A stretch of 64,000 nucleotides of DNA from Alkalimonas mucilaginosa. GTDB lineage: Bacteria; Pseudomonadota; Gammaproteobacteria; Enterobacterales; Alteromonadaceae. How positions within the stretch are numbered: the first letter of the stretch is position 1; each line of letters opens with the position of its first letter. This document shows positions 1 to 7,837 of the stretch, in pieces. The DNA lies in contig NZ_JAUGZK010000007.1 of the NCBI RefSeq assembly GCF_036327005.1, positions 124,001-188,000 on the forward strand. Reading direction: 5' to 3'. The translations under genes were made by a program, and so were the position numbers. The notes beneath the pieces are model-generated. The model worked only from the letters and a program-made list of their open reading frames with translations. It did no database searches and was not told where the DNA came from.

Positions 1-2
1 CC

Positions 3-917
3 CATGGCGTGTTTGAAGCCAGCATTCGTGAACTGTGCGAGATCGTGCATGCGCACGGTGGTCAGGTCTATATGGACGGTGCCAATATGAATGCTCAGGT
101 GGGGTTAACTTCACCAGGCTTTATCGGCTCGGACGTGTCGCATTTGAACCTGCACAAAACCTTCTGCATTCCGCACGGCGGCGGCGGCCCTGGCATGGGC
201 CCCATTGGTGTGAAAAGCCATCTGGCACCGTTTTTACCGAATCACCCGGTGGTGAAAATCCCAGGTACCGGTGCGCAAAACGGTTCAGTATCGGCCGCGC
301 CTTACGGCAGCGCTGGTATTTTACCGATCAGCTGGATGTACATCGCCATGATGGGCAGCGAGGGCTTAAAGCAAGCTACATCCATGGCTATTCTGAGCGC
401 CAACTACATGGCGAAGAAGCTGGATCCGCACTTCCCGGTACTGTACCGCGGCAGCAACGGCCGGGTGGCGCACGAGTGCATCATTGATATCCGTCCACTG
501 AAAGAAGCCAGTGGCGTTACCGAGATGGACATCGCCAAGCGTCTGATGGACTTTGGTTACCACTCACCGACCATGAGCTTCCCGGTCGCTGGTACCCTGA
601 TGATTGAACCCACCGAGTCGGAAAGCAAAGCCGAGCTGGATAAGTTCATCGAAGCCATGACCACCATTCGCGCGGAGATCGCCAAGGTGGAGTCCGGTGA
701 ATGGGCGCTGGACAACAACCCGCTGCACTTTGCCCCGCACAGCATGCAGGATGTGTTCAGCAACGACTGGAACCGTGCCTACGACCGTCAGGTTGCTGCC
801 TTCCCGGCCGCCTTTGTCGCCGAGAACAAGTTCTGGCCAACGGTGACCCGTATCGACGATGTTTACGGTGACCGCAACTTGATCTGCGCTTGTCCTAGCC
901 CGGAGGCTTATCGTTAA
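3..917 (+). CDS. gcvP: Glycine dehydrogenase (decarboxylating), P protein, C-terminal part
   Basis: Carries the C-terminal ~304 residues of the PLP-dependent P protein of the glycine cleavage system, which decarboxylates glycine and passes the aminomethyl group to GcvH. The reading frame is already open at base 3, so the real start lies left of the window. The segment HLNLHKTFCIPHGGGGPG (near residue 48 of the visible part) is the PLP-lysine region of the family, and the rest, including RVAHECI.DIRPLK and PTESESK, follows Escherichia GcvP closely to its usual end. A strong terminator follows, so this is probably the last gene of a gcvTHP-type operon; the upstream genes are not visible. Confidence 0.96.
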   Translation, partial: HGVFEASIRELCEIVHAHGGQVYMDGANMNAQVGLTSPGFIGSDVSHLNLHKTFCIPHGGGGPGMGPIGVKSHLAPFLPNHPVVKIPGTGAQNGSVSAAPYGSAGILPISWMYIAMMGSEGLKQATSMAILSANYMAKKLDPHFPVLYRGSNGRVAHECIIDIRPLKEASGVTEMDIAKRLMDFGYHSPTMSFPVAGTLMIEPTESESKAELDKFIEAMTTIRAEIAKVESGEWALDNNPLHFAPHSMQDVFSNDWNRAYDRQVAAFPAAFVAENKFWPTVTRIDDVYGDRNLICACPSPEAYR

Positions 918-942
918 TTCCGGCTTGCCTGTTGTTCCCATG

Positions 943-979
943 AAATAAGTCGTTTAATGGGAATAAATAAGTCGTTTAA
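943..979. repeat. 15-bp direct repeat behind gcvP
   Basis: AAATAAGTCGTTTAA occurs at 943-957 and again at 965-979, a 22-bp period. The first copy also lies between CCCAT (937-941) and ATGGG (957-961), which could pair. It sits between the gcvP stop and the terminator; no function is evident. Confidence 0.6.
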
Positions 980-1003
980 AAGCCCACTTCGAGTGGGCTT
1001 TTC
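980..1003 (+). terminator. Rho-independent terminator of gcvP
   Basis: A 9-bp stem AAGCCCACT / AGTGGGCTT (980-988 with 992-1000) closes a TCG loop and runs into TTTTCG. The position, about 60 bases behind gcvP, and the shape are typical of an intrinsic terminator. Confidence 0.85.
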
Positions 1004-1167
1004 GTTAGGTGAATTTAACTCGAAGGCTTTACAGTAAATAAGAGCTATTCAGCGGTTGCTTGATGCGGCAGAGAGAAATCCGCAAAATCCCCGTAAAGCA
1101 GATTTTCTTTGCATGGAGCGGCGATTGGCCTGAATATAGCACCATAATTTTCTGTCCGGATACCACC

Positions 1168-2223
1168 ATGACTGAGTTAAATGAACTGCTGGATTTGCTG
1201 AAAATATTGATCCGCGAGCCTAGTGTGGTGGGCGCAGAGCATAGTTTTTTCAGGGTGCTGCAACGGGAACTGGAGGAGCGCGGCGCAAAGGTTACCTGGT
1301 ATGAAGGCTTACTGGTCGCACAGGGCAATGCCCCCTTCAGCACCATGTTTTCTGCACATATTGATCGGCATGGGCTTATCTGCACGGGTCCCGATGAATT
1401 TCAGTACGCTGCTTTTGTGGCAGGAAACCGCTCCGATTTGCTGGGAAACTCCGTATCCGAGCAGTTGATCAATAAAATTGTTGATCGCTTTGATACTACG
1501 CCAGTGATGGCGTATGAGCCCTGGTCCGGTGCCTACCGCGGTAGCGGTAAAATTGCCTCAAGTTATGTCTGTGAGCGGCGTAACAACCTGATTTTCACCC
1601 TTGAGGGAATGTCCCATTTGGTCGCCGGTACGCCGGTGGCTTTCGCCGACAAACTCAGAATTGGTGCTGACAGCATCAGTGGTCAGCTGGATAACGTGCT
1701 CACTGCGGCCTATTTGGTGCATTTGTTCAGTTTAGGTTTTCAGGGCACCGCCTTTTTTACGGCACAGGAAGAGGCAGGGAAGAGCTGGCGCTATCTGCTG
1801 GAATGGTTCCGGCGCTTTGGCAACACCACCAACCGGCTGGTCGTGGTGGATACCAGCCCCTACCCGGACAGAAAGGAGGCAGATCGCCAGCAACTGGTAT
1901 TGCGACACAAAGACGCCAACGCCAGTTTCGATGCGCAACTGACCGATACACTGGCCGCTTTGTGCCAGACAGCAGGAGTTAGTTACAGCTTCAAAGATGA
2001 ATACATTGAACAGAAAAATGCGTTGTTAGCACCTGGGCAATCTGCTCAGTCACTTGGCAGCACCGAAATGGGCAGGATTATCGCCGCCTCAGCGGGCGCA
2101 GTCACCGGTACCACACTGCAGATCCCAACGACCGGCTACCACACCATGGAAGAAACCGCGTCAATGACATCCTGCGAGGGATTTCTGATCCTGCTTAAGC
2201 GTCTGGCCGGCCTGGCTTCGTGA
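1168..2223 (+). CDS. M42-like metallopeptidase
   Basis: A 351-residue protein resembling the M42 family of dinuclear zinc aminopeptidases. The expected ligands appear in order: H64 and D66 in SAHIDRHG, the bridging D175 in SGQLDN, the E201-E202 pair in TAQEEAG, D228 in VVDTSP and H325 in TGYHTMEE. This indicates a complete active site; the substrate is unknown. The frame stays open upstream to 1060, but the extra 36 residues look unlike a coding N-terminus, so the ATG at 1168 is preferred although no strong ribosome site precedes it. No signal peptide is seen, so it is probably cytoplasmic. It is a single gene, convergent with chaC. Confidence 0.8.
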   Translation: MTELNELLDLLKILIREPSVVGAEHSFFRVLQRELEERGAKVTWYEGLLVAQGNAPFSTMFSAHIDRHGLICTGPDEFQYAAFVAGNRSDLLGNSVSEQLINKIVDRFDTTPVMAYEPWSGAYRGSGKIASSYVCERRNNLIFTLEGMSHLVAGTPVAFADKLRIGADSISGQLDNVLTAAYLVHLFSLGFQGTAFFTAQEEAGKSWRYLLEWFRRFGNTTNRLVVVDTSPYPDRKEADRQQLVLRHKDANASFDAQLTDTLAALCQTAGVSYSFKDEYIEQKNALLAPGQSAQSLGSTEMGRIIAASAGAVTGTTLQIPTTGYHTMEETASMTSCEGFLILLKRLAGLAS

Positions 2224-2278
2224 ATTTCTGACCCTATCGAAAACATACAGCGCAAAGCCAAGGGGGCAGAATGATGTA

Positions 2279-2350
2279 TTCCGGGGGGCAGTGTACGTTA
2301 AGTCCCCGGAACAGGAGGGGACAGCTATTAAAGCAGCTTTAATAGCTGCT
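2279..2350. repeat. Cluster of three inverted repeats between convergent genes
   Basis: TTCCGGGG (2279-2286) pairs with CCCCGGAA (2304-2311). ATTAAAGC-A-GCTTTAAT (2327-2343) and AGCAGCT-TTAAT-AGCTGCT (2332-2350) overlap the 3' end of chaC. The outer pair may end transcription from either side, but it lacks a clear T run. Confidence 0.45.
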
Positions 2351-2894
2351 GCTCTATGGCAAATACATGCTCGTCCTGCTCATCCATCTCCCTCAGTGCT
2401 TGTGCCAGTTGCAAAAGGTAGTCGCTGTTGGGGCCACTTGGGCCTTCGCTGCTGGCAATATGGGCGGCAATAGCGGCGTCTGTGTCCGGGCCAAGGTAAG
2501 CCTCATTATCGGCGCTGGCTAAATACACCAGGCCTTGCGTTTGCCCTGGCTCGTCCAGCCAATGCAACTCAGTAAATACCCGCAGGTAGCCGTTTTTTTC
2601 ACGGTGATCAAGGTGCTCAAAGGTATCGGGTGTTACTTCATAGGCCATGCCAGCGCAGCGGGCGCCTGGAGCCTCAATCAGGGTGAGCACCCGGCCTGGC
2701 GCCTGTGGCGTGCCACGATGATCATGCGAGCCCTGCCAGAAACGGCGTTGCCAGCCATAAATACAGGCGGGTTTGCACTGCAGGTAAGGAAAATCCGCCT
2801 TGTAAATCAGCGAGCCATAACCAAACAACCAGACGGAATCAAGGTGATCCAATGGCTGTAGCTGTTTGTTCAGGGCAATGGTGTTGTGCGACAT
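2328..2894 (-). CDS. chaC: Glutathione-specific gamma-glutamylcyclotransferase, ChaC family
   Basis: A 188-residue cytoplasmic protein of the ChaC family, which cleaves glutathione to 5-oxoproline and Cys-Gly. The substrate-binding FGYGSLIY lies at residues 24-31. The catalytic glutamate is E99 in the stretch HLDHREKNGY, which matches the family pattern YLDxREvxGY. The length is normal for bacterial ChaC. The gene stands alone, converging with the M42-like peptidase and diverging from the exported methyltransferase-like gene. The family assignment is firm; glutathione as substrate is inferred from the family. Confidence 0.88.
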   Translation of the reverse strand: MSHNTIALNKQLQPLDHLDSVWLFGYGSLIYKADFPYLQCKPACIYGWQRRFWQGSHDHRGTPQAPGRVLTLIEAPGARCAGMAYEVTPDTFEHLDHREKNGYLRVFTELHWLDEPGQTQGLVYLASADNEAYLGPDTDAAIAAHIASSEGPSGPNSDYLLQLAQALREMDEQDEHVFAIEQQLLKLL

Positions 2895-3080
2895 AAAGCT
2901 CCACTCTGGCAGACAAAATCATGGCTGGTGCCTGACATAGTAACAATTTTATCGCCGGTCGTGATCATGCAGCTGCATTGCTGGTTAAAAACACTTTTAA
3001 AAACAATCGAACAGGGTTACTTTAGATCGATACTTTTCTATGGATGCACCTCAATGGATGCACCGAACAAGGACTAGGGT

Positions 3081-3896
3081 ATGCTCACTAAGTTCGCTCG
3101 TTTAAGCCTGTTGTTGCTGGCCAGCCAGGTCAGCTTTATTGCCTCGGCCGATATCAGCCAGGCGCTGCAGCACGAAGTGCGCAGCGAAGCCAATAAAGTG
3201 CGGGACGAAGCTCGCAAACCAGAACAAACCCTGCGCTTTTTTGGTGTGACGCCGCAAAGCACCGTGGTGGAAATATGGCCGGGTGCTGGCTGGTATACCG
3301 AGGTGCTGGCGCCCTTGTTGGCAGAGCAGGGTAAACTATACGCAGCGCACTTCTCAGATGCTTTTACCTTGCTGAGCTCCAATTACATGCAAAGCGTTCG
3401 TTCGGACTACAGCAAGAAGCTGGCCAGCCACCCGGTGTATCAAAATGTCACCCTTACTGAGTTTGCGCCCATCGCCGATATGACGATAGCGCCGCCTGAA
3501 AGCGCTGATTTTGTGCTGTCTATCCGCAATCAGTTTTATATCTTTGAAGGCGAGCAGTCGCTGCGCCATGGCCTGGCCAGTTTTTACCAGGCACTAAAGC
3601 CGGGTGGGGTGCTGGGGGTGGTGGCACCGCTATTACCAGAAGATAAACTGGAAACCGATTGGCAAGGCTCTGGTTATGTGCCTAAACAGCTATGGCTGGA
3701 TTTGGCGGCAGAAGCCGGTTTTCATTTCGAGGCCAGCAGCGACTTACTGCACAACCCGAAAGATACCGCCGACCACCCGGACGGGATCTGGTCACTGCCA
3801 CCGGCTTTAGCGGGTGGTGAAACCGATAGAGAAAAATACCTGGCTATTGGTGAGGCTCACCAGATGGTGTTGCGGTTTAGAAAGCCTGTTGGTTAG
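3081..3896 (+). CDS. Exported class I methyltransferase-like protein
   Basis: A 271-residue protein with a clear Sec signal peptide (hydrophobic SLLLLASQVSFIASA, probable cleavage near residue 23) followed by a SAM-methyltransferase fold. Motif I is VVEIWPGAGWYTEVL near residues 58-72, and the later segment LKPGGVLGVVAP fits strand 5. It resembles the predicted-methyltransferase group COG4798. A SAM-dependent enzyme in the periplasm is odd because SAM is not expected there; it may use another ligand or have lost catalysis. The upstream AAGGACTAGGGT serves as ribosome site. Single gene with no partner. Confidence 0.75.
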   Translation: MLTKFARLSLLLLASQVSFIASADISQALQHEVRSEANKVRDEARKPEQTLRFFGVTPQSTVVEIWPGAGWYTEVLAPLLAEQGKLYAAHFSDAFTLLSSNYMQSVRSDYSKKLASHPVYQNVTLTEFAPIADMTIAPPESADFVLSIRNQFYIFEGEQSLRHGLASFYQALKPGGVLGVVAPLLPEDKLETDWQGSGYVPKQLWLDLAAEAGFHFEASSDLLHNPKDTADHPDGIWSLPPALAGGETDREKYLAIGEAHQMVLRFRKPVG

Positions 3897-3944
3897 GCGG
3901 TGGGAGGCACTATTAGGGATAAGATTAATTTTTTTCTGACCCCA

Positions 3945-4107
3945 AAATTAGAAACCGCCAAAATCAACGGACTGGAGCCCTACGATTACCTGTGCCGGTT
4001 ACTGACTGAGCTGCCTAAGGTGACTGACAGCGAGCAACTGCAGAAACTCCTGCCTTACTGATCCGCAAAACCAATCACACCGCAGGTGTGGTTGGTGTTA
4101 CGCTTAC
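3945..4107 (+). mobile_element. Right-end remnant of an IS66-family element
   Basis: The last ~163 bases of an IS66-type element. It begins abruptly next to the CTGACCCC repeat, carries the final codons of the transposase (to 4061) and ends CGCTTAC at 4107, matching the GTAAGCG terminal inverted repeat known for IS66. The left end and most of the transposase are missing from the window, so it is dead. Confidence 0.7.
3951..4061 (+). pseudogene. IS66 transposase (TnpC), C-terminal fragment
   Basis: An in-frame run of 36 codons reads ETAKINGLEPYDYL, then LLTELPKV, and ends QKLLPY plus TGA. The C-termini of IS66 transposases read very similarly (TAKANGLEPY ... LTELP ... EALLPW). There is no start codon and no upstream homology, so this is a truncated relic. 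Confidence 0.75.
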
Positions 4108-4171
4108 TGATCAAATTGAAAAAGAGCTGATACTATGAGCTTTAAATTCGTGGGGATCCCTCAGGTGAATA

Positions 4172-4522
4172 TCAATCATTATTAAGTCTGAAAGGGTGAT
4201 CACACGGAACTTGGCGTAATTTATAAGCTTTATCTATTTGATCATGATAGTGCTCATCTACGCTCATTAGCGGCCAGTTGCTCTCTTTTATTAGTTCAAG
4301 TTCATCAAGGGCACATGAAATTCGGGAGTTCAGTATAAGAACAATCTCATCATAAGATCTTTGACGTGACGCCACCACATAATAATCGACTGAGTTATTT
4401 ACCGCATAAATTGTCTGAGTAACCATCAGCCTAGCAACAAAATAATAAGTAGTGGCTCCCCATGCCAAAAAAGCGCCTAATACAAATGCCACTACAAGTT
4501 TAAATTTTGATGTTATATTCAT
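4172..4522 (-). CDS. Small membrane-anchored protein of unknown function
   Basis: A 116-residue protein with one hydrophobic segment near residues 7-29 (KLVVAFVLGAFLAWGATTYYF), then a polar domain with two cysteines, so probably an inner-membrane anchor with a periplasmic domain. I do not recognise the family. The DNA is visibly more AT-rich than its neighbours and lies between the IS66 remnant and tandem repeats, which suggests recent acquisition. GTGAG lies just upstream of the ATG. It could be non-functional cargo; the clean open frame and signal-anchor shape are the main support. Confidence 0.5.
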   Translation of the reverse strand: MNITSKFKLVVAFVLGAFLAWGATTYYFVARLMVTQTIYAVNNSVDYYVVASRQRSYDEIVLILNSRISCALDELELIKESNWPLMSVDEHYHDQIDKAYKLRQVPCDHPFRLNND

Positions 4523-4578
4523 TTTTTACTCACTATGTTTGTAGATTGCCCCAATTAACTTAGTGCAAGTTAAATACA

Positions 4579-4640
4579 AATTAAATATCGGGGTCAAATT
4601 AAATATCGGGGTAAAATATCGGGGTAAATATCGGGGTCAG
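4579..4640. repeat. Tandem AAATATCGGGGT repeats
   Basis: AAATATCGGGGT is repeated four times with small spacers between about 4582 and 4638. The last copy runs into the GGGGTCAG element at 4633. With the next feature this fills most of the 334-base gene-free stretch 4523-4856. Confidence 0.7.
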
Positions 4641-4757
4641 ATAAAAATTAACCTCTTAGCTGTTCTTTAGGCCCGCAGGCCTAACTCAGGAATCGAGGTT
4701 AAGCTGCTTTTTGGCTGAGAATCTTTTGCAGTAGGGTGGCGGTTTATTTTCAACCTA

Positions 4758-4832
4758 TTAATCCTACTGGATTAGGATGTATAGCAGCATTCACACTTAA
4801 ATATCAGTTAATCCCACTGCAGTAGGATTTAT
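4758..4832. repeat. Two-copy 25-bp repeat with internal dyad
   Basis: TTAATCCTACTGGATTAGGA (4758-4777, continuing GTGTAT-like to 4782) and TTAATCCCACTGCAGTAGGA (4808-4827, continuing to 4832) match at most positions and lie 50 bp apart. Each contains a TCC/CCAC...GGA dyad. They lie just downstream of the MerR-fusion stop; they may be REP-like or a regulatory pair. Confidence 0.5.
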
Positions 4833-4856
4833 CGATTCGACAGGTTAATCAAAACA

Positions 4857-6014
4857 CTAACATCGAAGTACAAACATCTGATAAGCAAACTCAGCGCCGT
4901 ACTGCCGGTAGATGTTGATTTCTTGCTGGGTATCCAGCAAAGCCCTTGAATTTGGTAGCTGCGGCTTCATCGCATCAATACGCTCTTGCAGCGGCTGGTA
5001 GTAATTCTGCCAGGCCTGGTCGCTGAGTGAGAACTGATCCACCAGCTGATAGCCTGCCTCCTGTATTCGTTTGATGCAGCAGGCGATGTTTCGCATATCC
5101 GGGTAGCCTTGCTGCCAGAAATCACGCGCTTCCGGGCTTGGTGTATCCGTTAGCCAGACCAGCTCACTAAGCACCAGATAACCGCCAGGCTTTAAGAATG
5201 TCTTCCAATAGCGCAGCGCCTGCACCAGCCCCATGATGTAGGCAGAACCTTCCGACCAAATCGCATCAAAGCTTTGTTTTGCAAAAGGCAGCTCCGTCAT
5301 GCTGGCGCAAAGGACTGACACCCGTTTGGTGAACCCCAGCACTTCCAGTTGCTGCTGCAAAGCCTCCAGAGCCGTAGGCTCGTTGTCGATTGCGGTGATG
5401 CTGGCAGTGCTATGCTCAGCCAACAGGGTGGTGGCGATGCCCTTGCCGCAGCCAATTTCCAGCAGGGTAGCCGGTGGCGGTGTCAGCAGTGCCAGTGCCC
5501 GCAGGGTATCTTCTGCACTGCCTGGCGCCCAATACTTTAAGCCCTGGTAGACGGCCATAAAGTCCGCCATGTACTGTTCGTGTTCGTTCATATCGTGTGA
5601 TAACCATTTTAAGCGCAAGGCTTCTTTTTCAGTGAAGCCCTGCTGTTTCAGCCAGGATAAATGAGCATCCGGTGCTGCTTTATCAACGGCCTGATGCCAG
5701 GCCCGCAGCGTAGAGTGCCCTAACAAGCTAGCCAGCAAATGCCGCGCCTGCTGTTTTTGCGCTATTTCGTGATCCAGTTTCTGCAGGCGGGCCTGCAGCA
5801 AACTCTGGTTTAACTTGGCATCGAGACAGGCTTTGCACTCGCTAAGCGATAAGCCACCCGCCTGCAGTTGTTGCAGCAAATACAGTCGCTGCCTGTCTTG
5901 CTCGCTATAGAGCCGATAGCCATTGCTTTGGCGTTGCGCGCGCAGCAATCCCTGCTTTTCGTAATACAACAAAGCGGTACGCGATAGTCCGGCCAGTTCA
6001 GATATTCGATACAT
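4857..6014 (-). CDS. MerR-type regulator fused to a SAM-dependent methyltransferase
   Basis: A 385-residue fusion. Residues 1-68 form a MerR winged helix (MYRISELAGLSRTALLYYEK), followed by a dimerisation coiled coil to about residue 100. Residues ~140-300 form a class I methyltransferase with motif I LLEIGCGKG (184-192), the acidic AIDNEP and the post-motif LKPGGYLVLSE. The start was set at the ATG at 6014, which has AAGGA eight bases upstream; the frame extends to a TTG at 6032. The domain order suggests a regulator that senses or controls a methylation substrate, but no neighbour reveals the target. Its own promoter has the stretched spacer expected for MerR control. Confidence 0.85.
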   Translation of the reverse strand: MYRISELAGLSRTALLYYEKQGLLRAQRQSNGYRLYSEQDRQRLYLLQQLQAGGLSLSECKACLDAKLNQSLLQARLQKLDHEIAQKQQARHLLASLLGHSTLRAWHQAVDKAAPDAHLSWLKQQGFTEKEALRLKWLSHDMNEHEQYMADFMAVYQGLKYWAPGSAEDTLRALALLTPPPATLLEIGCGKGIATTLLAEHSTASITAIDNEPTALEALQQQLEVLGFTKRVSVLCASMTELPFAKQSFDAIWSEGSAYIMGLVQALRYWKTFLKPGGYLVLSELVWLTDTPSPEARDFWQQGYPDMRNIACCIKRIQEAGYQLVDQFSLSDQAWQNYYQPLQERIDAMKPQLPNSRALLDTQQEINIYRQYGAEFAYQMFVLRC

Positions 6015-6041
6015 CGCCGGTTCCTTTACCAAAGAAATTGC

Positions 6042-6072
6042 AGCATAAACTATAAAGTTATAGACAGGTCAA
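6042..6072 (-). promoter_or_regulatory. MerR-type promoter with 19-bp spacer and central dyad
   Basis: On the minus strand -35 TTGACC (6072-6067) and -10 TATGCT (6047-6042) are 19 bp apart, the over-long spacing typical of MerR-activated promoters. The spacer contains the perfect dyad CTATAA-CT-TTATAG (6063-6050). It lies 28 bases upstream of the fusion gene, so autoregulation is inferred. Confidence 0.7.
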
Positions 6073-6122
6073 GCCATGATGTGTGTTTAGTAGTGCAGCA
6101 GCTGGCAATGAACGGCACTACT

Positions 6123-6145
6123 GACCATAATTTTACAAATTGGTC
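6123..6145. promoter_or_regulatory. Dyad GACCA...TGGTC, possible operator
   Basis: GACCA (6123-6127) and TGGTC (6141-6145) flank an AT-rich centre with AATTT/AAATT symmetry. It is about 50 bases upstream of the small open frame at 6198 and may be an operator of a gene that has since been truncated. Confidence 0.4.
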
Positions 6146-6197
6146 GGACTAAGTTGTGGCTTGGCCGGGTGAGTTCACACGATTACCGGAGGAAATC

Positions 6198-6275
6198 ATG
6201 AGCGATTATCAAAAAGCACAAACACGGCTGGAGCTAACCACTGGTGACTCGGTGCGGATCCTTGCACCGCGTTAG
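6198..6275 (+). CDS. 25-codon frame with strong ribosome site, possibly a truncated gene start
   Basis: ATG at 6198 is preceded by GGAGGAAATC, one of the best ribosome sites in the window. It encodes MSDYQKAQTRLELTTGDSVR plus five residues before TAG. Either it is a leader-type peptide or, more likely, the surviving N-terminus of a gene interrupted when the Fic region arrived. No family is recognised. Confidence 0.35.
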   Translation: MSDYQKAQTRLELTTGDSVRILAPR

Positions 6276-6297
6276 CGTCCGCCCTTCAGGACGGACA

Positions 6298-7833
6298 CTA
6301 GCTAAGCCCAAAAACATCCCGGTATTTGCTTTCTATTGCTTGCACCTCACTATCAGATAACGCAGCAAACTCCTTGCTTCTTGCCCGCTTCGATAGAGTG
6401 CCATTGCCTTGCCTTAAGAAGTTCAGTAGCAAGCTCAGACTCTTGTGAGGAAAGTCAAACCGATTATTTATGTATTCCCATACCTCGTCATATCTGGCAA
6501 GATACTGAACTTCTTCAGGAAGTACGGTTTCTACCGTATCTTTTATGCATTCAAATAAGAATACCACTTGATTAGTCATGTCGCCGTAGCGATAAAGATC
6601 AATGGTTTCGTTAGTCACATGAACATTATTGTCTGGAGTTGGGTGCCATTCAATGTAGTTTAAACGCGGTTTTGTAAACTGCTCCAACACAGCCTTGTAT
6701 TCTTGTATTCGTTGTAAAATAACTGACGATACAGGGAAAACTACACCTTTTGGTGTAAATCCATTTTCAGCCAAAACATGATGGATCAGATAGCGATGAA
6801 TTCGTCCATTACCATCCTCTAGCGGGTGAATAAATACAAATGAAAAAGCGATTGTTGTAGCCGCTAATACTGGATGAAAACCAGATTTCTTCATCAACTC
6901 ATAGGTTTCGAAAAGCGCAGCTAGTAGTTTATCCAGATCTTCCGGCTTTGCTGATATATGCTCTGGTATTGGAATATTTGTTATTCTGTCATGCTCACCA
7001 ACAAAGCCTCCAACACAGCGAATTCCTGGTACAATAAATCGACTATCTGGTATGACAACTTGTTGTAATCGCTCAATCTCCTCAACGGTTAACCTTTGCT
7101 GACCTGCTTGACCGATAATTTTCCCCCACCGCTCTATGCGGTTGTGGGGGGGGGCTTCTCCTTCAATCGTGTAAGAAGCCTTTGAATCTGACAGCAGCAA
7201 AAAAGCAGCAGCTCTTGCTATCAAATCACTATGTACATTGCCAAGATGTTGAGCAGCTGTCTCGTTAAAGCCTTGCTCTATAAAGTGGATAATTGCATCA
7301 GTTTTCCTAATCAAAGGGCAAAAACCACGAACACCCGGCAAGTTATTATTGATTCTTTGGCGCGGAACTTTTGTTGCGGAGCAACCGAACTGAAGCTTTT
7401 CATTTAGCGCGTCAACATAATTACCCGTGGTAACATCATCGATTGGCAGTAATTTTTCAGTAAGCCATTCATAGAAAAACCAAATTCTCCGACTATAAGA
7501 ACCCGTAATTTCGCCCTCAATAGAATGCCTTATATCATCTTCTGCTAATGCATTAAATAAGCTTCTGATAACCGCTAAATCGACCCCTTCATATTTTAAT
7601 GCGAATACTAATTGTGAAAACCAGTGGGGTTCTGGTTGATAGCGGCTCCCCAATAACTGCCACCTACCTTTACTGCGCTTGGCGCTTTTAGCCGCAACAA
7701 TGGCATAGATGCTTTCCGGGGAGGGAACATTGAGTTGATATTCGCATATAAGCCATGAGTATCCTGCCAGCTCTGCGTTAGGCTCAGGAAATACCTCGCC
7801 ATCAAAAAATTTTATTTCTTTATCGAATACCAT
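6298..7833 (-). CDS. Fic family protein (probable AMP transferase)
   Basis: A 511-residue Fic-domain protein. The signature HPLEDGNGRIHR at residues 336-347 carries the catalytic His and the anion-binding loop. Residues 220-225, SYTIEG, match the (S/T)xxxE(G/N) inhibitory motif, which N-terminal to Fic defines class II enzymes that restrain their own activity. Such enzymes usually AMPylate proteins; the target here is unknown. The C-terminal ~120 residues may be a winged helix. Start is ATG at 7833, with an in-frame GTG at 7842. A G9 homopolymer (7146-7154) lies in the coding region just after the inhibitory motif. No antitoxin partner is adjacent. The DNA is AT-richer than its neighbours, suggesting transfer. 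Confidence 0.88.
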   Translation of the reverse strand: MVFDKEIKFFDGEVFPEPNAELAGYSWLICEYQLNVPSPESIYAIVAAKSAKRSKGRWQLLGSRYQPEPHWFSQLVFALKYEGVDLAVIRSLFNALAEDDIRHSIEGEITGSYSRRIWFFYEWLTEKLLPIDDVTTGNYVDALNEKLQFGCSATKVPRQRINNNLPGVRGFCPLIRKTDAIIHFIEQGFNETAAQHLGNVHSDLIARAAAFLLLSDSKASYTIEGEAPPHNRIERWGKIIGQAGQQRLTVEEIERLQQVVIPDSRFIVPGIRCVGGFVGEHDRITNIPIPEHISAKPEDLDKLLAALFETYELMKKSGFHPVLAATTIAFSFVFIHPLEDGNGRIHRYLIHHVLAENGFTPKGVVFPVSSVILQRIQEYKAVLEQFTKPRLNYIEWHPTPDNNVHVTNETIDLYRYGDMTNQVVFLFECIKDTVETVLPEEVQYLARYDEVWEYINNRFDFPHKSLSLLLNFLRQGNGTLSKRARSKEFAALSDSEVQAIESKYRDVFGLS

Positions 7834-7837
7834 AGTG

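Larger units (their letters stand above)
3925..4651. repeat. Inverted pair of 19-bp GGGGTCAG-type repeats enclosing foreign DNA
   Basis: The 19 bases at 3925-3943, ending TCTGACCCC, are the reverse complement of 4633-4651, starting GGGGTCAGA, with one mismatch. The GGGGTCAG core resembles short REP-like elements of gammaproteobacteria. The pair encloses an IS66 remnant, a small AT-rich gene and a tandem repeat. Confidence 0.7.

Noticed and set aside
6276..6297. Hairpin GTCCG...CGGAC as terminator of the Fic gene
   Set aside because: The stem is short and there is no T run on either strand; too weak to list.
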